Shown here: positions 31,203 to 40,089 of the stretch, piece by piece
How the letters are laid out: every line of letters begins with the position of its first letter
How positions within the stretch are numbered: position 1 is the first letter of the stretch
Source of the DNA: Burkholderiales bacterium
Lineage (GTDB): Bacteria; Pseudomonadota; Gammaproteobacteria; Burkholderiales; SG8-39
Direction: 5' to 3'
DNA: 64,000 bases
NCBI GenBank assembly: GCA_027493935.1
Contig: JAOSJV010000010.1
Location: 62,001-126,000 of the forward strand
Notes under the pieces: model-generated
Databases searched by the model: none
Told to the model about the DNA's origin: nothing
Seen by the model: only the letters and a program-made list of their open reading frames with translations
Program-made: the position numbers and the translations under genes

Positions 31203-31941
31203 GGCAACTCTCCTTTGATGAATGCGGCGGCCTCCGCCGTCGCGGGACTGGTGAAGAAGCGCTCGACCGGCGCGCGCTCGACGAGCCGGCCCTGGTGCAG
31301 GAAGAGGACCTCGTCGGCGAGGCGACGCGCCTGCCCGAGGTTGTGCGTCGTCATGACGATCTTGGTGCCGCCCGCGTGGATCGCGTCGATCGCCGCCTCG
31401 ATCTCGCGCGTCGCGGTCGGGTCGAGGCTCGCGGTCGGCTCGTCGAGGAACACCACCTCGGGGCGCAGCGCCCATGCCCGCGCGATGGCGAGGCGCTGCT
31501 GCTCGCCCCCGAGAGCACGCGCGCCGGCCGCTCGGCCAGGTGACCCAGACCGACACGGCCGAGCGCATCGCGTGCCAGGGACCTGCGGTCGCGCCGCGGC
31601 ACGCCGTGCAACGCGAGCGCGTACTCGATGTTGGCCTGCGCCGAGCGCCGCAGCATCACCGGTCGCTGGAAGACCATCGCCTGGCGACGGCCGACCGCCG
31701 ACGCGCCGGCGTCCCGCCACTCGATCCGGCCGGTGGTCGGCGCGAGCAGCCCGTGGCAGAGCCGCATCAGGACGCTCTTTCCGGCGCCGTTCGGCCCCAC
31801 GATGACGGTGCGCGCGCTCGGGCCGATCTCGCAGGTGATCGCGTCCACGATCGTCCGTCCGCCGGCCGCGAACGTGACGTCCACCAGCGCGAGGGGCAGG
31901 ATCGACGACGGGGTGCGCACCGTTTCCTCCGCCCTATCCAT
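31193..31941 (-). CDS. tupC: Tungstate ABC transporter ATPase TupC (frameshifted)
   Basis: About 249 residues. Walker A GPNGAGKSVLMRL, Q-loop VFQRPVMLRR, then the ABC signature LSGGEQQRLAIARA, Walker B VVFLDEPTASLDP and the switch His in MTTHN. One base is missing in the C5 run at 31506-31510 (plus strand), precisely in the signature motif; the two halves join without other change. It energises TupB. The start overlaps the tupB stop and its stop overlaps the tupA start. Confidence 0.92.
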
Positions 31942-32638
31942 AGCGCCGCTGGGCAACTTCCTTGGTGAGATACGCCGCGGCATTCAGGAGCAGCACCAGC
32001 GAGATCAGGATCACGCCGAGCCCGAGCGCGAGCGGCAGGTCGCCCTTGCTCGTCTCGAGCGCGATCGCGGTGGTCATCACGCGCGTCACGCCGTCGATGT
32101 TGCCGCCGACGATCATGACCGCCCCGACCTCCGCGGCAGCGCGGCCGAACCCGGCGAGCACCGCAGTCAGCAGCGAGAAGCGGGTGTCCCAGAGCAGCGT
32201 GAACGCAGCGGAGACCCGTCCCGCGCCGAGCGAGCGCAACTGCTCCTGATACTCAATCCAGGCGTCCTCGATCGCCTGCCGCGCGAGCGCGGCGATGATC
32301 GGCAGGATCAGGATGCTCTGCGCGATGACCATCGCCGCCGGCGTGAACAGAATGCCGAGTGCGCCGAGCGGACCGGCGCGCGACAGCAGCAGATAGACCA
32401 GCAGCCCGACCACCACCGGCGGCAGGCCCATCAGCGCGTTCAGCACGACGATCAGCGCGCGCCGGCCCGCAAAGCATCCGACGCCGATCGCGGCGCCGAT
32501 CGGCAGGCCGATCAGCGTCGCGATACACACCGCGCTCAAGCTCACGCGCAGGCTGAGCAGGACGATGTCGACGAGCGCCGGGTCGCCGCGCGCGACCAGC
32601 GCGACCGCCTGCGCGAACGCCTCGTGCAGGCTGTTCAC
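31934..32638 (-). CDS. tupB: Tungstate ABC transporter permease TupB
   Basis: A 234-residue permease with five to six hydrophobic segments and the EAA loop recognisable around EYQEQLRSLGAGRVSAAF, plus GFGRAAAEVGAVMIVGGN, which is typical of TupB. GTG 32638 is chosen because GGAGG lies seven bases upstream; an ATG at 32668 would add ten mostly Arg/Gly residues. It is the first gene of the minus-strand Mo/W block. Confidence 0.92.
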   Translation of the reverse strand: MNSLHEAFAQAVALVARGDPALVDIVLLSLRVSLSAVCIATLIGLPIGAAIGVGCFAGRRALIVVLNALMGLPPVVVGLLVYLLLSRAGPLGALGILFTPAAMVIAQSILILPIIAALARQAIEDAWIEYQEQLRSLGAGRVSAAFTLLWDTRFSLLTAVLAGFGRAAAEVGAVMIVGGNIDGVTRVMTTAIALETSKGDLPLALGLGVILISLVLLLNAAAYLTKEVAQRRYG

Positions 32639-32688
32639 GCGCCGCCTCCGGGCGCCGCGGGCGCCCACGGCAGGTGCAGATCACGCGT

Positions 32689-32704
32689 GGCGCGATATAT
32701 GCTC
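32689..32704 (+). promoter_or_regulatory. Candidate sigma-54 promoter upstream of the ModE-like regulator
   Basis: TGGCGCG-ATAT-ATGCT matches the sigma-54 consensus TGGCACG-N4-TTGCW with one mismatch in each box and the required GG-N10-GC spacing. It points rightward, 79 bases before the ATG at 32783. An NtrC-type activator is encoded 4.4 kb away in the adjacent Mo/W block. Confidence 0.45.
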
Positions 32705-32718
32705 ATTAGGACATATCT
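32695..32718. promoter_or_regulatory. Imperfect dyad, candidate oxyanion-regulator operator
   Basis: GATAT (32695-32699) and ATATC (32714-32718) form an inverted repeat centred at 32706.5, in a locally AT-rich patch with further ATATG/CATAT elements. It lies in the divergent region between tupB and the ModE-like gene, where autoregulation by that protein would be expected. ModE operators are also AT-rich TATAT-type dyads. Confidence 0.35.
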
Positions 32719-32782
32719 AAGACGCATCACGAGTAAGAGTATGCGAACACAGCCATGCATCACAATATGCTAGTCTTTGCAT

Positions 32783-33871
32783 ATGCTGCGGCTCGAGCTC
32801 GATCTGCGTTGGCGTCTCGGCCGGCGCGAGGTGGCGCCGTTCGACGACGCGCTGTTCGCGCTGCTCGAAGGCATCGGCGAGAGCGAGTCGCTGCAGGCGG
32901 CCGCGCGCCGTGCCGGGCTGTCCTATCGCCACGCGTGGGGCCTGCTGAACGGCTGGGCGGAGTCCCTGGGGCGTCCGCTCGCGACGCTCGAGCGCGGTCG
33001 CGGCACGCGGCTGACCCCGCTCGGCAGCCGCCTGCTCGACTCGCGCCGGACGGCGGAAGCGCGGCTCGGACCGGAGCTCACCCGGGTCGCCGCCGAGCTC
33101 GCGGCCGGGCTCGGCGAGCCGGACGCCGCCGCGCGCCGCCTGCGGGTGCACGCGAGCCACGATCTCGCGCTCCGGCGCACGGCGGAGCGCCTCGCCGAGG
33201 CACACGGCATCGAGCTCGATCTCGCGGTGCACGGCAGCCACGACTGCCTCGAATCGCTCGCGCGCCGCCGGTGCGACCTCGCCGGATTCCACGCGGCGCC
33301 GGACGCGCCGCTCGAGGGCATGCTGGGCGACGCGTTCCCGAAAGGCATTCCCGAGCCGATCGTCGTCTACCCGCTGTTCCAGCGGCAGCAGGGATTGATC
33401 ACCGCCGCGCACGCGGCGCCGCCGCTGCGCACGCTCGGCGATGTTGCGCGGACCCGCGCACGGTTCATCAACCGGCAGCGCGGCTCGGGCACGCGCACCC
33501 TGCTCGACCGGCTGCTGCGCCAGGCCGGCCTGAAGCCGGGCGACGTGCGCGGCTATCACGACGAGGAGTTCACGCACCTCGCCGTCGCCGCGACGGTCGC
33601 GGGCGGCGGCGCCGATGCCGGGTTCGGCATCCGCGCCGCAGCGGCCCAGTTCGGGCTCGAGTTCACGCCGCTCGCGGTCGAGACCTACTACCTCGCCTGC
33701 CGCGAATCGCGCGCGCGCGAGGAGCCGCTGCCGCGGCTCGTGGAGTTCCTGCACAGCGAGGAGTTCCAGGCGCTCTGTGCCAACCTGCCGGGCTACGACG
33801 CGCGCGACGCCGGACGCTCGCTGCGCATCGCGCCGCGGCGCGCGCGCCGGGTGCGTGCCGGCGGCGCGTGA
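32783..33871 (+). CDS. ModE-like HTH regulator fused to a periplasmic-binding-protein-fold domain
   Basis: 362 residues. The N-terminal winged HTH of ModE/LysR type occupies residues about 20-85 (ESLQAAARRAGLSYRHAWGL and GRGTRLTPLGSRLL). The rest is a type 2 binding-protein fold (LRVHASHDLALRRTAERLAE, then ARFINRQRGSGTRTLLDRLL and GGGADAGFGIRAAA), in place of the Mop domains of classic ModE. Start ATG 32783; an in-frame TTG at 32777 is possible. It is divergent from tupBCA and followed by a Mop gene. It probably senses molybdate or tungstate and represses uptake. Confidence 0.88.
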   Translation: MLRLELDLRWRLGRREVAPFDDALFALLEGIGESESLQAAARRAGLSYRHAWGLLNGWAESLGRPLATLERGRGTRLTPLGSRLLDSRRTAEARLGPELTRVAAELAAGLGEPDAAARRLRVHASHDLALRRTAERLAEAHGIELDLAVHGSHDCLESLARRRCDLAGFHAAPDAPLEGMLGDAFPKGIPEPIVVYPLFQRQQGLITAAHAAPPLRTLGDVARTRARFINRQRGSGTRTLLDRLLRQAGLKPGDVRGYHDEEFTHLAVAATVAGGGADAGFGIRAAAAQFGLEFTPLAVETYYLACRESRAREEPLPRLVEFLHSEEFQALCANLPGYDARDAGRSLRIAPRRARRVRAGGA

Positions 33872-33945
33872 CCGCCGCGGTCGACCGGCGATCTAGGAAT
33901 GGTGGGGCGCGACCAATCGCGCCGAACCATCCAGGAGAGCACGGC

Positions 33946-34158
33946 ATGAAGATCAGCGCACGCAATGCGATTCCCGGCAAGGTGAAAAAGGTCAAGCTCG
34001 GCCCGGTCAGCGCCGAGATCACCCTCGAGGTGGCACGCGGCATCGAGATCGTCTCGGTGATCAGCGCGACTTCGGCGAAGGCGCTGCAGCTCAAGAAGGG
34101 CAAGCGGGCCTGGGCGCTGATCAAGGCGAGCAACGTGATGATCGGCGTCGATCACTGA
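33946..34158 (+). CDS. mop: Molybdopterin-binding (Mop/TOBE) oxyanion storage protein
   Basis: A 70-residue molbindin: SARNAIPGKVKKVKLGPVSA, EITLEVARGIEIVSVIS, AWALIKASNVMIGVD match single Mop domains. Such proteins form hexamers that store molybdate or tungstate. ATG 33946 follows CAGGAGAG. A small perfect stem GCGCGA-CCAA-TCGCGC (33907-33922) lies just upstream. Downstream of the ModE-like regulator, it completes the uptake, sensing and storage set. Confidence 0.92.
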   Translation: MKISARNAIPGKVKKVKLGPVSAEITLEVARGIEIVSVISATSAKALQLKKGKRAWALIKASNVMIGVDH

Positions 34159-34354
34159 CCGCTGCCGTGGAGCTCGCGCATCTGGCGCTCGGTGCGCCGC
34201 ACGAGGCAGTCAGCCCGAAAAGCCTGGTGCGCCCGCACGGGGTTCACGTCGACGTGGTCCGCCTGCCCGTTCCGCTCGACGGCAGCGCGTGCGTGCCACG
34301 GCTCGCGATTTAGCCCATCATCCGACGCGTTCCGCGCCGGAGGAGAAGACCGCA

Positions 34355-34736
34355 ATGCCCGCCGACCTGATCGCCGACCTGGACGTCTCCGATCCCGCAC
34401 GCTACGAGGCGTACAAGCGTCTCGCTCCGCCCGCGATCGAGAAGTACGGCGGCCGCTACCTCGCGCACGGCGGCAGGACCGAGGAGCTGGAAGGCACTGG
34501 TCGCCGAAGCGTTTCGTGATCGTGCAGTTCGAGAGCGTGGAGAGAATCAGGGCGTTCTTCGACTCGCCCAATATCGCGCGGCACGGAAAGCGCGCGCGGG
34601 GGCCGGTGTGTTCCGCATGATCGCCACCGAAGGCCTTTCAGCCGCTTCGTCCGGCGCCTGGATCCGCCCGCCCGGCGGTGAGACAATACCAGCGTCGCCC
34701 GCCGGTCCGGGCCGCGAAGGGAAGAGGAACGCATGA
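34355..34736 (+). CDS. DUF1330 family protein (two frameshifts)
   Basis: A dimeric ferredoxin-like fold protein of the DUF1330 family: ADLDVSDPARYEAYKRLAPP, YGGRYLAHGGRTEELEG, WSPKRFVIVQFESVERIRAF, and, after repair, YRAARKARAGAGVFRMIATEG. Bases are missing at about 34494-34497 and at about 34568-34571. The normal family end would be near 34645; the frame instead runs on to a TGA overlapping the next ATG (ATGA), so a third error or a natural extension is possible. ATG 34355 follows GGAGGAGA. DUF1330 genes often accompany small-molecule catabolic genes. Confidence 0.7.
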
Positions 34737-35716
34737 AGTACCGCAAGCTCGACGCGAAGGATTACGCGCGCGCGAACCTGAGGGGGATCTGGGCGGCCGC
34801 CCTGACGCCGTTCGGCCCCGACCTCGCGCTCGACGAGGAGGGCTTCCGCCGCAACCTGCGCCACTGGTACCGCGAGCTCGGCATCGCCGGGATCTTCGTC
34901 GCCGGCAAGCAGGGCGAGTTCTTCTCGATGTCGGTCGCCGAGCGCAAGCGCACGTTCGACCTCGCCGCCGAGGAGGCCGCAAGCGCCGGCGCTGGGACCA
35001 TCATGTCCTGCTCGGACCAGAACCTCGACACGGTGCTCGAGCTCGCGCGCCACGCGCAGGCGATCGGCGCCGACTACGTCGTCGTGCACAGCCCGCTCCT
35101 GCATTTCGGCCGCGACGTCGAGGCGACGGTGTACGAGTACTACCGCCACATCGCGCAGCAGCTCGACATCGGCATCGCGCTCTGGAGCCATCCCGACGCC
35201 GGTTACCTGATGAGTCCCGAGCTCTGCGCGCGCCTCGCCGAGCTGCCGAACATCGTGGCGATCAAGTACAGCGTGCCGCGCGACATGTACGCGAGGCTCA
35301 CGCGCATGGCCGGCGACAAGCTCATCGTCAGCACCGCCTCCGAGGAGGAGTGGTTCGACAACATCGTCGAGCTCGGCTGGCAGGTCTATCTCTGCTCGAC
35401 GCCGCCGTACCTGATGCAGACCCGGCACGACCGGCGCATCCACGAGTACACCGAGCTCGCGCTGCGCGGCGAGATCGAGCGCGCGCGCGCGGTGCGCGAC
35501 AGCCTCGAGCCCGTGCGCCAGGCGCTCAAGCGCACGCGGCCGGAGGGCACGCCGCAGGCGCACCAGAAGTACTGGCAGGCGCTCCTCGGCCAGGCGGGCG
35601 GGCGCGTGCGCCGGCCGCTGCTCGAGCTCGCCGACGAGGAGAAGGCCGCCACGCGCGCGGCGTTCGAGGGCTGCGGCCTGAAGCTCGATACCGCCGCCCG
35701 CAAGGCTGCGGCCTAG
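34733..35716 (+). CDS. DapA-family aldolase/lyase
   Basis: 327 residues of the dihydrodipicolinate synthase/N-acetylneuraminate lyase superfamily. The TIM-barrel start is GIWAAALTPFGPDLALDEEG, the substrate loop GIFVAGKQGEFFSMS, and the Schiff-base Lys is in NIVAIKYSVPRD (about residue 182). It is longer than DapA (about 290) and the usual YNxP loop is replaced by WSHPDAGY, so it is not the lysine enzyme. Beside two ring-cleavage dioxygenases it may act as a hydratase-aldolase on a cleaved ring; that is inference. Confidence 0.85.
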   Translation: MKYRKLDAKDYARANLRGIWAAALTPFGPDLALDEEGFRRNLRHWYRELGIAGIFVAGKQGEFFSMSVAERKRTFDLAAEEAASAGAGTIMSCSDQNLDTVLELARHAQAIGADYVVVHSPLLHFGRDVEATVYEYYRHIAQQLDIGIALWSHPDAGYLMSPELCARLAELPNIVAIKYSVPRDMYARLTRMAGDKLIVSTASEEEWFDNIVELGWQVYLCSTPPYLMQTRHDRRIHEYTELALRGEIERARAVRDSLEPVRQALKRTRPEGTPQAHQKYWQALLGQAGGRVRRPLLELADEEKAATRAAFEGCGLKLDTAARKAAA

Positions 35717-35726
35717 GGAGGCGACG

Positions 35727-36284
35727 ATGGGCATGGCCGCGAATTTGAAGGCGTTCAACCTGCAGGGCTGGATCGAGGCGAACCGGCATCGGCTGCAGCC
35801 GCCGGTCGGCAATCAGCTCCTGTTCGAGGACGCGGCGATGATCGTCATGGCGATCGGCGGGCCGAACCAGCGCACCGACTACCACGACGATCCGGTCGAG
35901 GAGTACTTCTATCAGCTCAAGGGCGACATCAGCCTGCGGGTGATGGACGAGCCGGGCCGGCCGCCGATCGACATCCCGATCCGCGAAGGCGAGGTCTTCC
36001 TGCTGCCGCCGCACGTGCGCCACTCGCCGCAGCGGCCGGTGCCCGGCAGCATCGGCATCGTGGTCGAGAGCCCGCGCCAGGACTGGCACAAGGACGCCTT
36101 CGAGTGGTACTGCCTGGAGTGCCACCGGCTCGTCTACCGCTTCGAGCATCCGCTGCGCCGGGCGCAGGAGATCGTGACGGTGATGCCGCCGCTCTTCCAG
36201 CGGTTCTACGACGATGCGTCGCTGCGCGAGTGCGGCCACTGCGGCGCAGTTCACCCCGGGCGCAAGGCGCTGCAGGCGGCGTGA
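35727..36284 (+). CDS. haaO: 3-hydroxyanthranilate 3,4-dioxygenase
   Basis: 185 residues. The Fe(II)-binding cupin has YHDDPVEEYFYQLKG (His, Glu) and a third His in PPHVRHSPQRP. The bacterial rubredoxin-like C-terminal site is CLECHRL with CGHCG. The substrate-binding Arg is in NQRTDYH. This matches NbaC/HaaO, which open 3-hydroxyanthranilate to 2-amino-3-carboxymuconate semialdehyde. ATG 35727 follows GGGAGG. The cluster lacks kynurenine genes, so the ring may come from another route (for example nitro- or aminobenzoates), or this is a homologue with a different catechol-like substrate. Confidence 0.88.
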   Translation: MGMAANLKAFNLQGWIEANRHRLQPPVGNQLLFEDAAMIVMAIGGPNQRTDYHDDPVEEYFYQLKGDISLRVMDEPGRPPIDIPIREGEVFLLPPHVRHSPQRPVPGSIGIVVESPRQDWHKDAFEWYCLECHRLVYRFEHPLRRAQEIVTVMPPLFQRFYDDASLRECGHCGAVHPGRKALQAA

Positions 36285-36296
36285 GGGAGATCCGGC

Positions 36297-37151
36297 ATGT
36301 TCCCGCTCCGCGAGATCCGCTACGTTAGGCTCGGCGCCGCGAACCTGGACGAGTCGGCCGCGTTCGCGACCCGCATCCTCGGTCTGCAGCTCGTCGAGCG
36401 CGCGGGCGACCGCGCGTTCCTGCGCAGCGATCACCGCGCGCACACGCTGTGCTACGTGGCCGGCGCGCGCGGACACGTCGTCGGCTTCGAGGCCGCCGAC
36501 GGCGTGCCGCTCGACGCGGTCGCCGACCGGCTCGGACTGGCGAAGATCGACGCGCGCTGGGGCACGCGCGACGAGTGCGACGAGCGGCAGGTGCGGCGGC
36601 TCATCCGCTTCGATGACCGCAACGGCACCACGATCGAGGTGGTCGAGCGCGGCGAGGTGTCCGGCTGGCGCTACTTTCCCGCCCGCGACGCCGGCATCAC
36701 CGGCTTCTCGCACGTGGGGCTGCACTCGGGCGATCTGCTGCGCGACCACGAATTCTGGACCGGCGTGTGCGGCGCGCGCGTCTCGGACTGGATCGGCGAC
36801 GCGGCGCTCCTGCGGATCAACCCGGTGCACCACTCGATCGCACTCTTCCCGTCGCAGCGCGTCGGCGTCCAGCACGTCAATCACCAGGTCGAATCGATCG
36901 ACGACGTGATGCGCTCGTACTACTTCCTGCGCGCGCAAGGCGTGAAGATCGTGTTCGGCCCCGGCCGGCACCCGACCTCGGGGGCGGTGTTCCTGTACTA
37001 CCAGGGCCCCGACGACGTGGTCTACGAGTACTCGTGCGGCGTGAAGATGATCACCGACGAGGCCGGACACCACCCGCGCCAGTTCCCGTTCTCGCCCGCG
37101 GGCTTCTGCATGTGGGGCTCCAAGCCCGACGTGCCGGAATTCCGCGACTGA
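36297..37151 (+). CDS. VOC-superfamily extradiol dioxygenase, second type
   Basis: 284 residues with two vicinal-oxygen-chelate modules. The C-terminal module has metal ligands His in GFSHVGLHS, His in VQHVNHQVES and Glu in VVYEYSCGVKM. It ends with a short tail rich in aromatic residues. It shares little obvious sequence with the dioxygenase at 6282-7211, so the two probably act on different rings. It begins 12 bases after haaO and is the last gene of the plus-strand cluster, convergent with apbE. Confidence 0.86.
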   Translation: MFPLREIRYVRLGAANLDESAAFATRILGLQLVERAGDRAFLRSDHRAHTLCYVAGARGHVVGFEAADGVPLDAVADRLGLAKIDARWGTRDECDERQVRRLIRFDDRNGTTIEVVERGEVSGWRYFPARDAGITGFSHVGLHSGDLLRDHEFWTGVCGARVSDWIGDAALLRINPVHHSIALFPSQRVGVQHVNHQVESIDDVMRSYYFLRAQGVKIVFGPGRHPTSGAVFLYYQGPDDVVYEYSCGVKMITDEAGHHPRQFPFSPAGFCMWGSKPDVPEFRD

Positions 37152-37173
37152 CGGCGCGGCCGCAGGTGCCGGA

Positions 37174-38242
37174 TCAGGCGCCGACCGCGGAGCGGCTGCC
37201 GAGGGCCGCGAACGCGGGCGTCAGGTCGTCGACGAGCGCGCCGTCCGGCGCACGCGAGACGAAGTAGGCCGCGAGCCCCCGCGCGAGCGCGACTTCGCGT
37301 CCGCGCTCCGGCCCGAGCACGAAGAGCGCAGTGGCCCAGGCGTCGGCCAGCGCGCAGTCGGCGTGTACGACGCTCACCGACGCGAGCCGGTGCGCAACCG
37401 GCGCGCCGCTCGCCGGATCGATCTCGTGCGAGTAGCGCCGGCCGCCCTGTTCGGAAGTAGCTGCGGTAGTCGCCCGAGGTCGCGAGGGCCCGGTTTGCGA
37501 GCGGCACCACGTAATGCAGGGCGCGCGCGCGGCCTTCGGGCCGCTCGATGCCGATGCGCCAAGCCACGCCCTCGGCGTTCGCGCCGCGGGCACGCACCTC
37601 GCCGCTCACCTCGACGAGATAATCGCCGAAGCCGCGCGCCTCGAGCGCGGCGGCGATCCGCTCGGCACCGTATCCCTGCGCGATGCCCGAGAGGTCCGCG
37701 TAGGCGTCCGGGCGCACCTTCACGATGCGCCGGGCCGCCCGGTCGAGCACGAGCGAGCGCCAGTCGACGCGCGTGCGCAGTTGCGCCAGCGCGTCGGCTG
37801 CCGGCATTCCCGCACGCGACTCCGGACCGAATCCCCACGCGTTGACGAGCGGGCCGACGGTCACGTCGAATGCGCCGCCGGATGCGGCGCTCACCGCCTG
37901 CGCCTTGCCGAGCACTTCGGCCAGGCCAGCCGAGAGCGCGAACGGCGCCTGCGACGCGTGCCGGTTCAGGCGCGACAGCTCCGAATCGCGGCGGAAGGTG
38001 GACATGCGCCGGTCCACCGCGTCGACCTCGGCGAAGAGCGCCTCGCCGAGCGAGCGCTCGGCGGCAGCCGACATCGCGCCCGCTCGCGCGATCTTGACCG
38101 TGTAGGTGCCGGCCATCGTCAGGCCGCTGAACGTCGCCAGCATCGCCCGCGGCCGCCCGCCGCAGCCGCCGACGAGGGGCGCCGCCGCAACCGCTGCGAG
38201 CGCCCCCGTCGCGCGCCTTCTCGAGAAATCGACCGTGGTCAT
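37174..38242 (-). CDS. apbE: FAD:protein FMN transferase ApbE, Tat lipoprotein (frameshifted)
   Basis: About 355 residues. The N-terminus FSRRRATGALAAVAAAPLVGGCG combines a twin-arginine-like signal and a lipobox Cys. ApbE landmarks follow: TMAGTYTVKI, the substrate loop GGAFDVTVGPLVNAWGFGP, DLSGIAQGYGAERIA and the metal-site DPASGAPV. One extra base at 37453-37454 separates SGDYRSYF from EQGGRRYSHEID. ApbE covalently attaches FMN to Thr/Ser of exported flavoproteins. Its ATG overlaps the malic enzyme stop. No obvious client (Rnf, Nqr, NosR) is in the window. Confidence 0.9.
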
Positions 38243-39899
38243 ACGAAGCTCCGGTAGTGCGGATCGTACATCTGCGCGCGCACGAACTCGAGCAACCGCA
38301 CGCGGCGCTTGACACCCGCGACCCCTTCGGCGACGGCCACCTTCACCACCGCGGCGGCGATGTGCGCGGACACCTCGCGCACGCGCGAGAGGGCCGGGTA
38401 GAGGCTGCCCTGCGCGAGATCCTTCGCAGTCACCTGGTCGGCGAGCGCGCGCGCCGCGGCGAGAAACATCGCGTCGCTCGCCCGGCGCGCCTGCGCGGCG
38501 ATCAGCCCGAGCCCGACGCCGGGAAAGATGTACGAATTGTTGCCCTGCCGCGGGACGAACCTCTGGCCGCCGAGCGTCACCGGCTCGAACGGGCTGCCGC
38601 AGGCGAAGAGCGCGCGACCCTCGGTCCACCGGTACGCCTCCTCGGCGGTGCACTCGGCCTGGGAGGTCGGGTTGGACAGCGCGAACACGATCGGCCGCGC
38701 GTTGACGCGCGCCATCGTCTCGAGCACCTGCCGGTTGAACGCCTGCCCGACCGCCGCGACGCCGATGATCGCAGTCGGACCGAGGACCTCGATCGCCGAA
38801 CGGAAATCCTGCACCGGCGCGTGCTCGTGCGCGTAGCGCCGCTTGTGCTCGGCGAGATCGGTGCGGCTGCGGACCACCAGCCCCTTCGAGTCGACCAGCC
38901 AGCAGCGGCGGCGCGCCTCCGCTTCGGGCAGACCCTCGCCCGCGAGCGCCGCGACGACCAGGTCGCAGATGCCGGTTGCCGCCTCGCCCGCCCCGAGGAA
39001 CAGCAGGCGCTGGTCGGCAAGCCGCGCCCGGTTGGCGCGCACGGCCGAGTACAGTCCGGCGAGCGCCACGGCGGCCGTACCCTGGATGTCGTCGTTGAAG
39101 CAGCACACGCGGTCGCGGTACTTCTCCAGCAGCCTGAACGCGTTCAGATTGGCGAAGTCCTCGAACTGCACGACCACGCCCGGAAACGCGGCCTGCGCGG
39201 CGCAGATGAACTCGTCGAACAGTGCGTCGTACTCGGCGCCCCGCAGCCGCGGCTGCTTGATGCCGATGTAGAGCGGGTCGGCGAGCAGCGCCGGGTTGTT
39301 GGTGCCGACGTCGAGCATCACCGGCAGGCACAGCTCGGGCCGCACGCCGGCGCAGGCCGTGTAGAGCGAGAGCTTGCCGACCGGGATGCCCATGCCGTTC
39401 GCGCCGAGATCGCCGAGGCCGAGGATGCGCTCCCCGTCGGTGACCACGATGATCCCGACCTTGCGCTCGGGCCAGTTGCGGAAGAGCTCGGCGAGCCGCC
39501 CGCGGTCGCGCGCCGAGACGAACATGCCGCGCGGCCGCTGGAAGATCTGCCCGTACTGCTGGCACGCGAGACCTACGGTCGGCGTGTAGATCAGCGGCAT
39601 GATCTCGTCCGGGTAGTCGATTACGCACCGGAAGAAGAGCGCCTCGTTGCGGTCGTGCAGCGCGTTCAGCGCGACGAACTTGTCGAGCGCGCTCGTGAGC
39701 TGGCGCAGATTGCCCATCGTCCGCTCGACCTGCTGGTCCTGCGTCAGCACCGCGGGCGGCAGCAGGCCGCGCAGGCCGAGCGCAGCGCGCTCGGCGTCGG
39801 TGAAGCCGGTACCCTTGTTGCGCAGCGGGTTGTGCAGCAGCGCCATGCCGCGCAGGCCCCCGGCGGCGCGCGAGCGCCTGGTTTGGGCTCGTCTGTCAC
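38239..39899 (-). CDS. maeA: NAD-dependent malic enzyme (frameshifted near 5' end)
   Basis: About 553 residues, SfcA-type. LLHNPLRNKGTGFT, then IYTPTVGLACQQYGQIFQRP, VVTDGERILGLGDLGANGMG, FNDDIQGTAAVALAGL and the NAD motif FLGAGEAATGICDL, then FALSNPTSQAECTAEEAY. It converts malate to pyruvate and CO2. ATG 39846 begins an unbroken frame, but the family N-terminus extends further: one base added at the C5 run 39857-39861 gives GTG 39899 with MTDEPKPGARAPPGGLRG and a GGAG upstream. A perfect FNR box lies about 190 bases upstream. Confidence 0.93.
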
Positions 39900-40089
39900 T
39901 TTGTTCTCCTTCTTCTGGTTGCGTGGCGCTGATCCGCGTCAGCGCGCCGGACGCGCGCGGCGAACACCCCGCACGCGTGGCGGGGGCGCGCGTAGGCCCG
40001 CGGCCGGAGCGGCTGCTTGCGCTCCATGAGGGGGCGCGTCGCCGGCGTTGCTCCGGCGCCGATGCTCCGATGCGCCTGGCGGGCGACCT

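Noticed and set aside
31193..31941. tupC as a true pseudogene
   Set aside because: Both halves are fully conserved and one added G restores the ABC signature; all flanking genes are intact and overlapping, so sequence error is simpler.
34167..34313. A 48-codon GTG-started frame between mop and the DUF1330 gene
   Set aside because: No ribosome binding site, no recognisable motif and no neighbour logic; I see no supported gene in 34159-34354.
34733..35716. Assignment of the DapA-family gene as lysine-pathway dapA
   Set aside because: It is about 35 residues longer, lacks the YNxP loop, and sits in an aromatic cluster.
36297..37151. Duplication of the 6282-7211 extradiol dioxygenase
   Set aside because: Apart from fold-level metal motifs the two proteins share little sequence by eye; they look like separate subfamilies.
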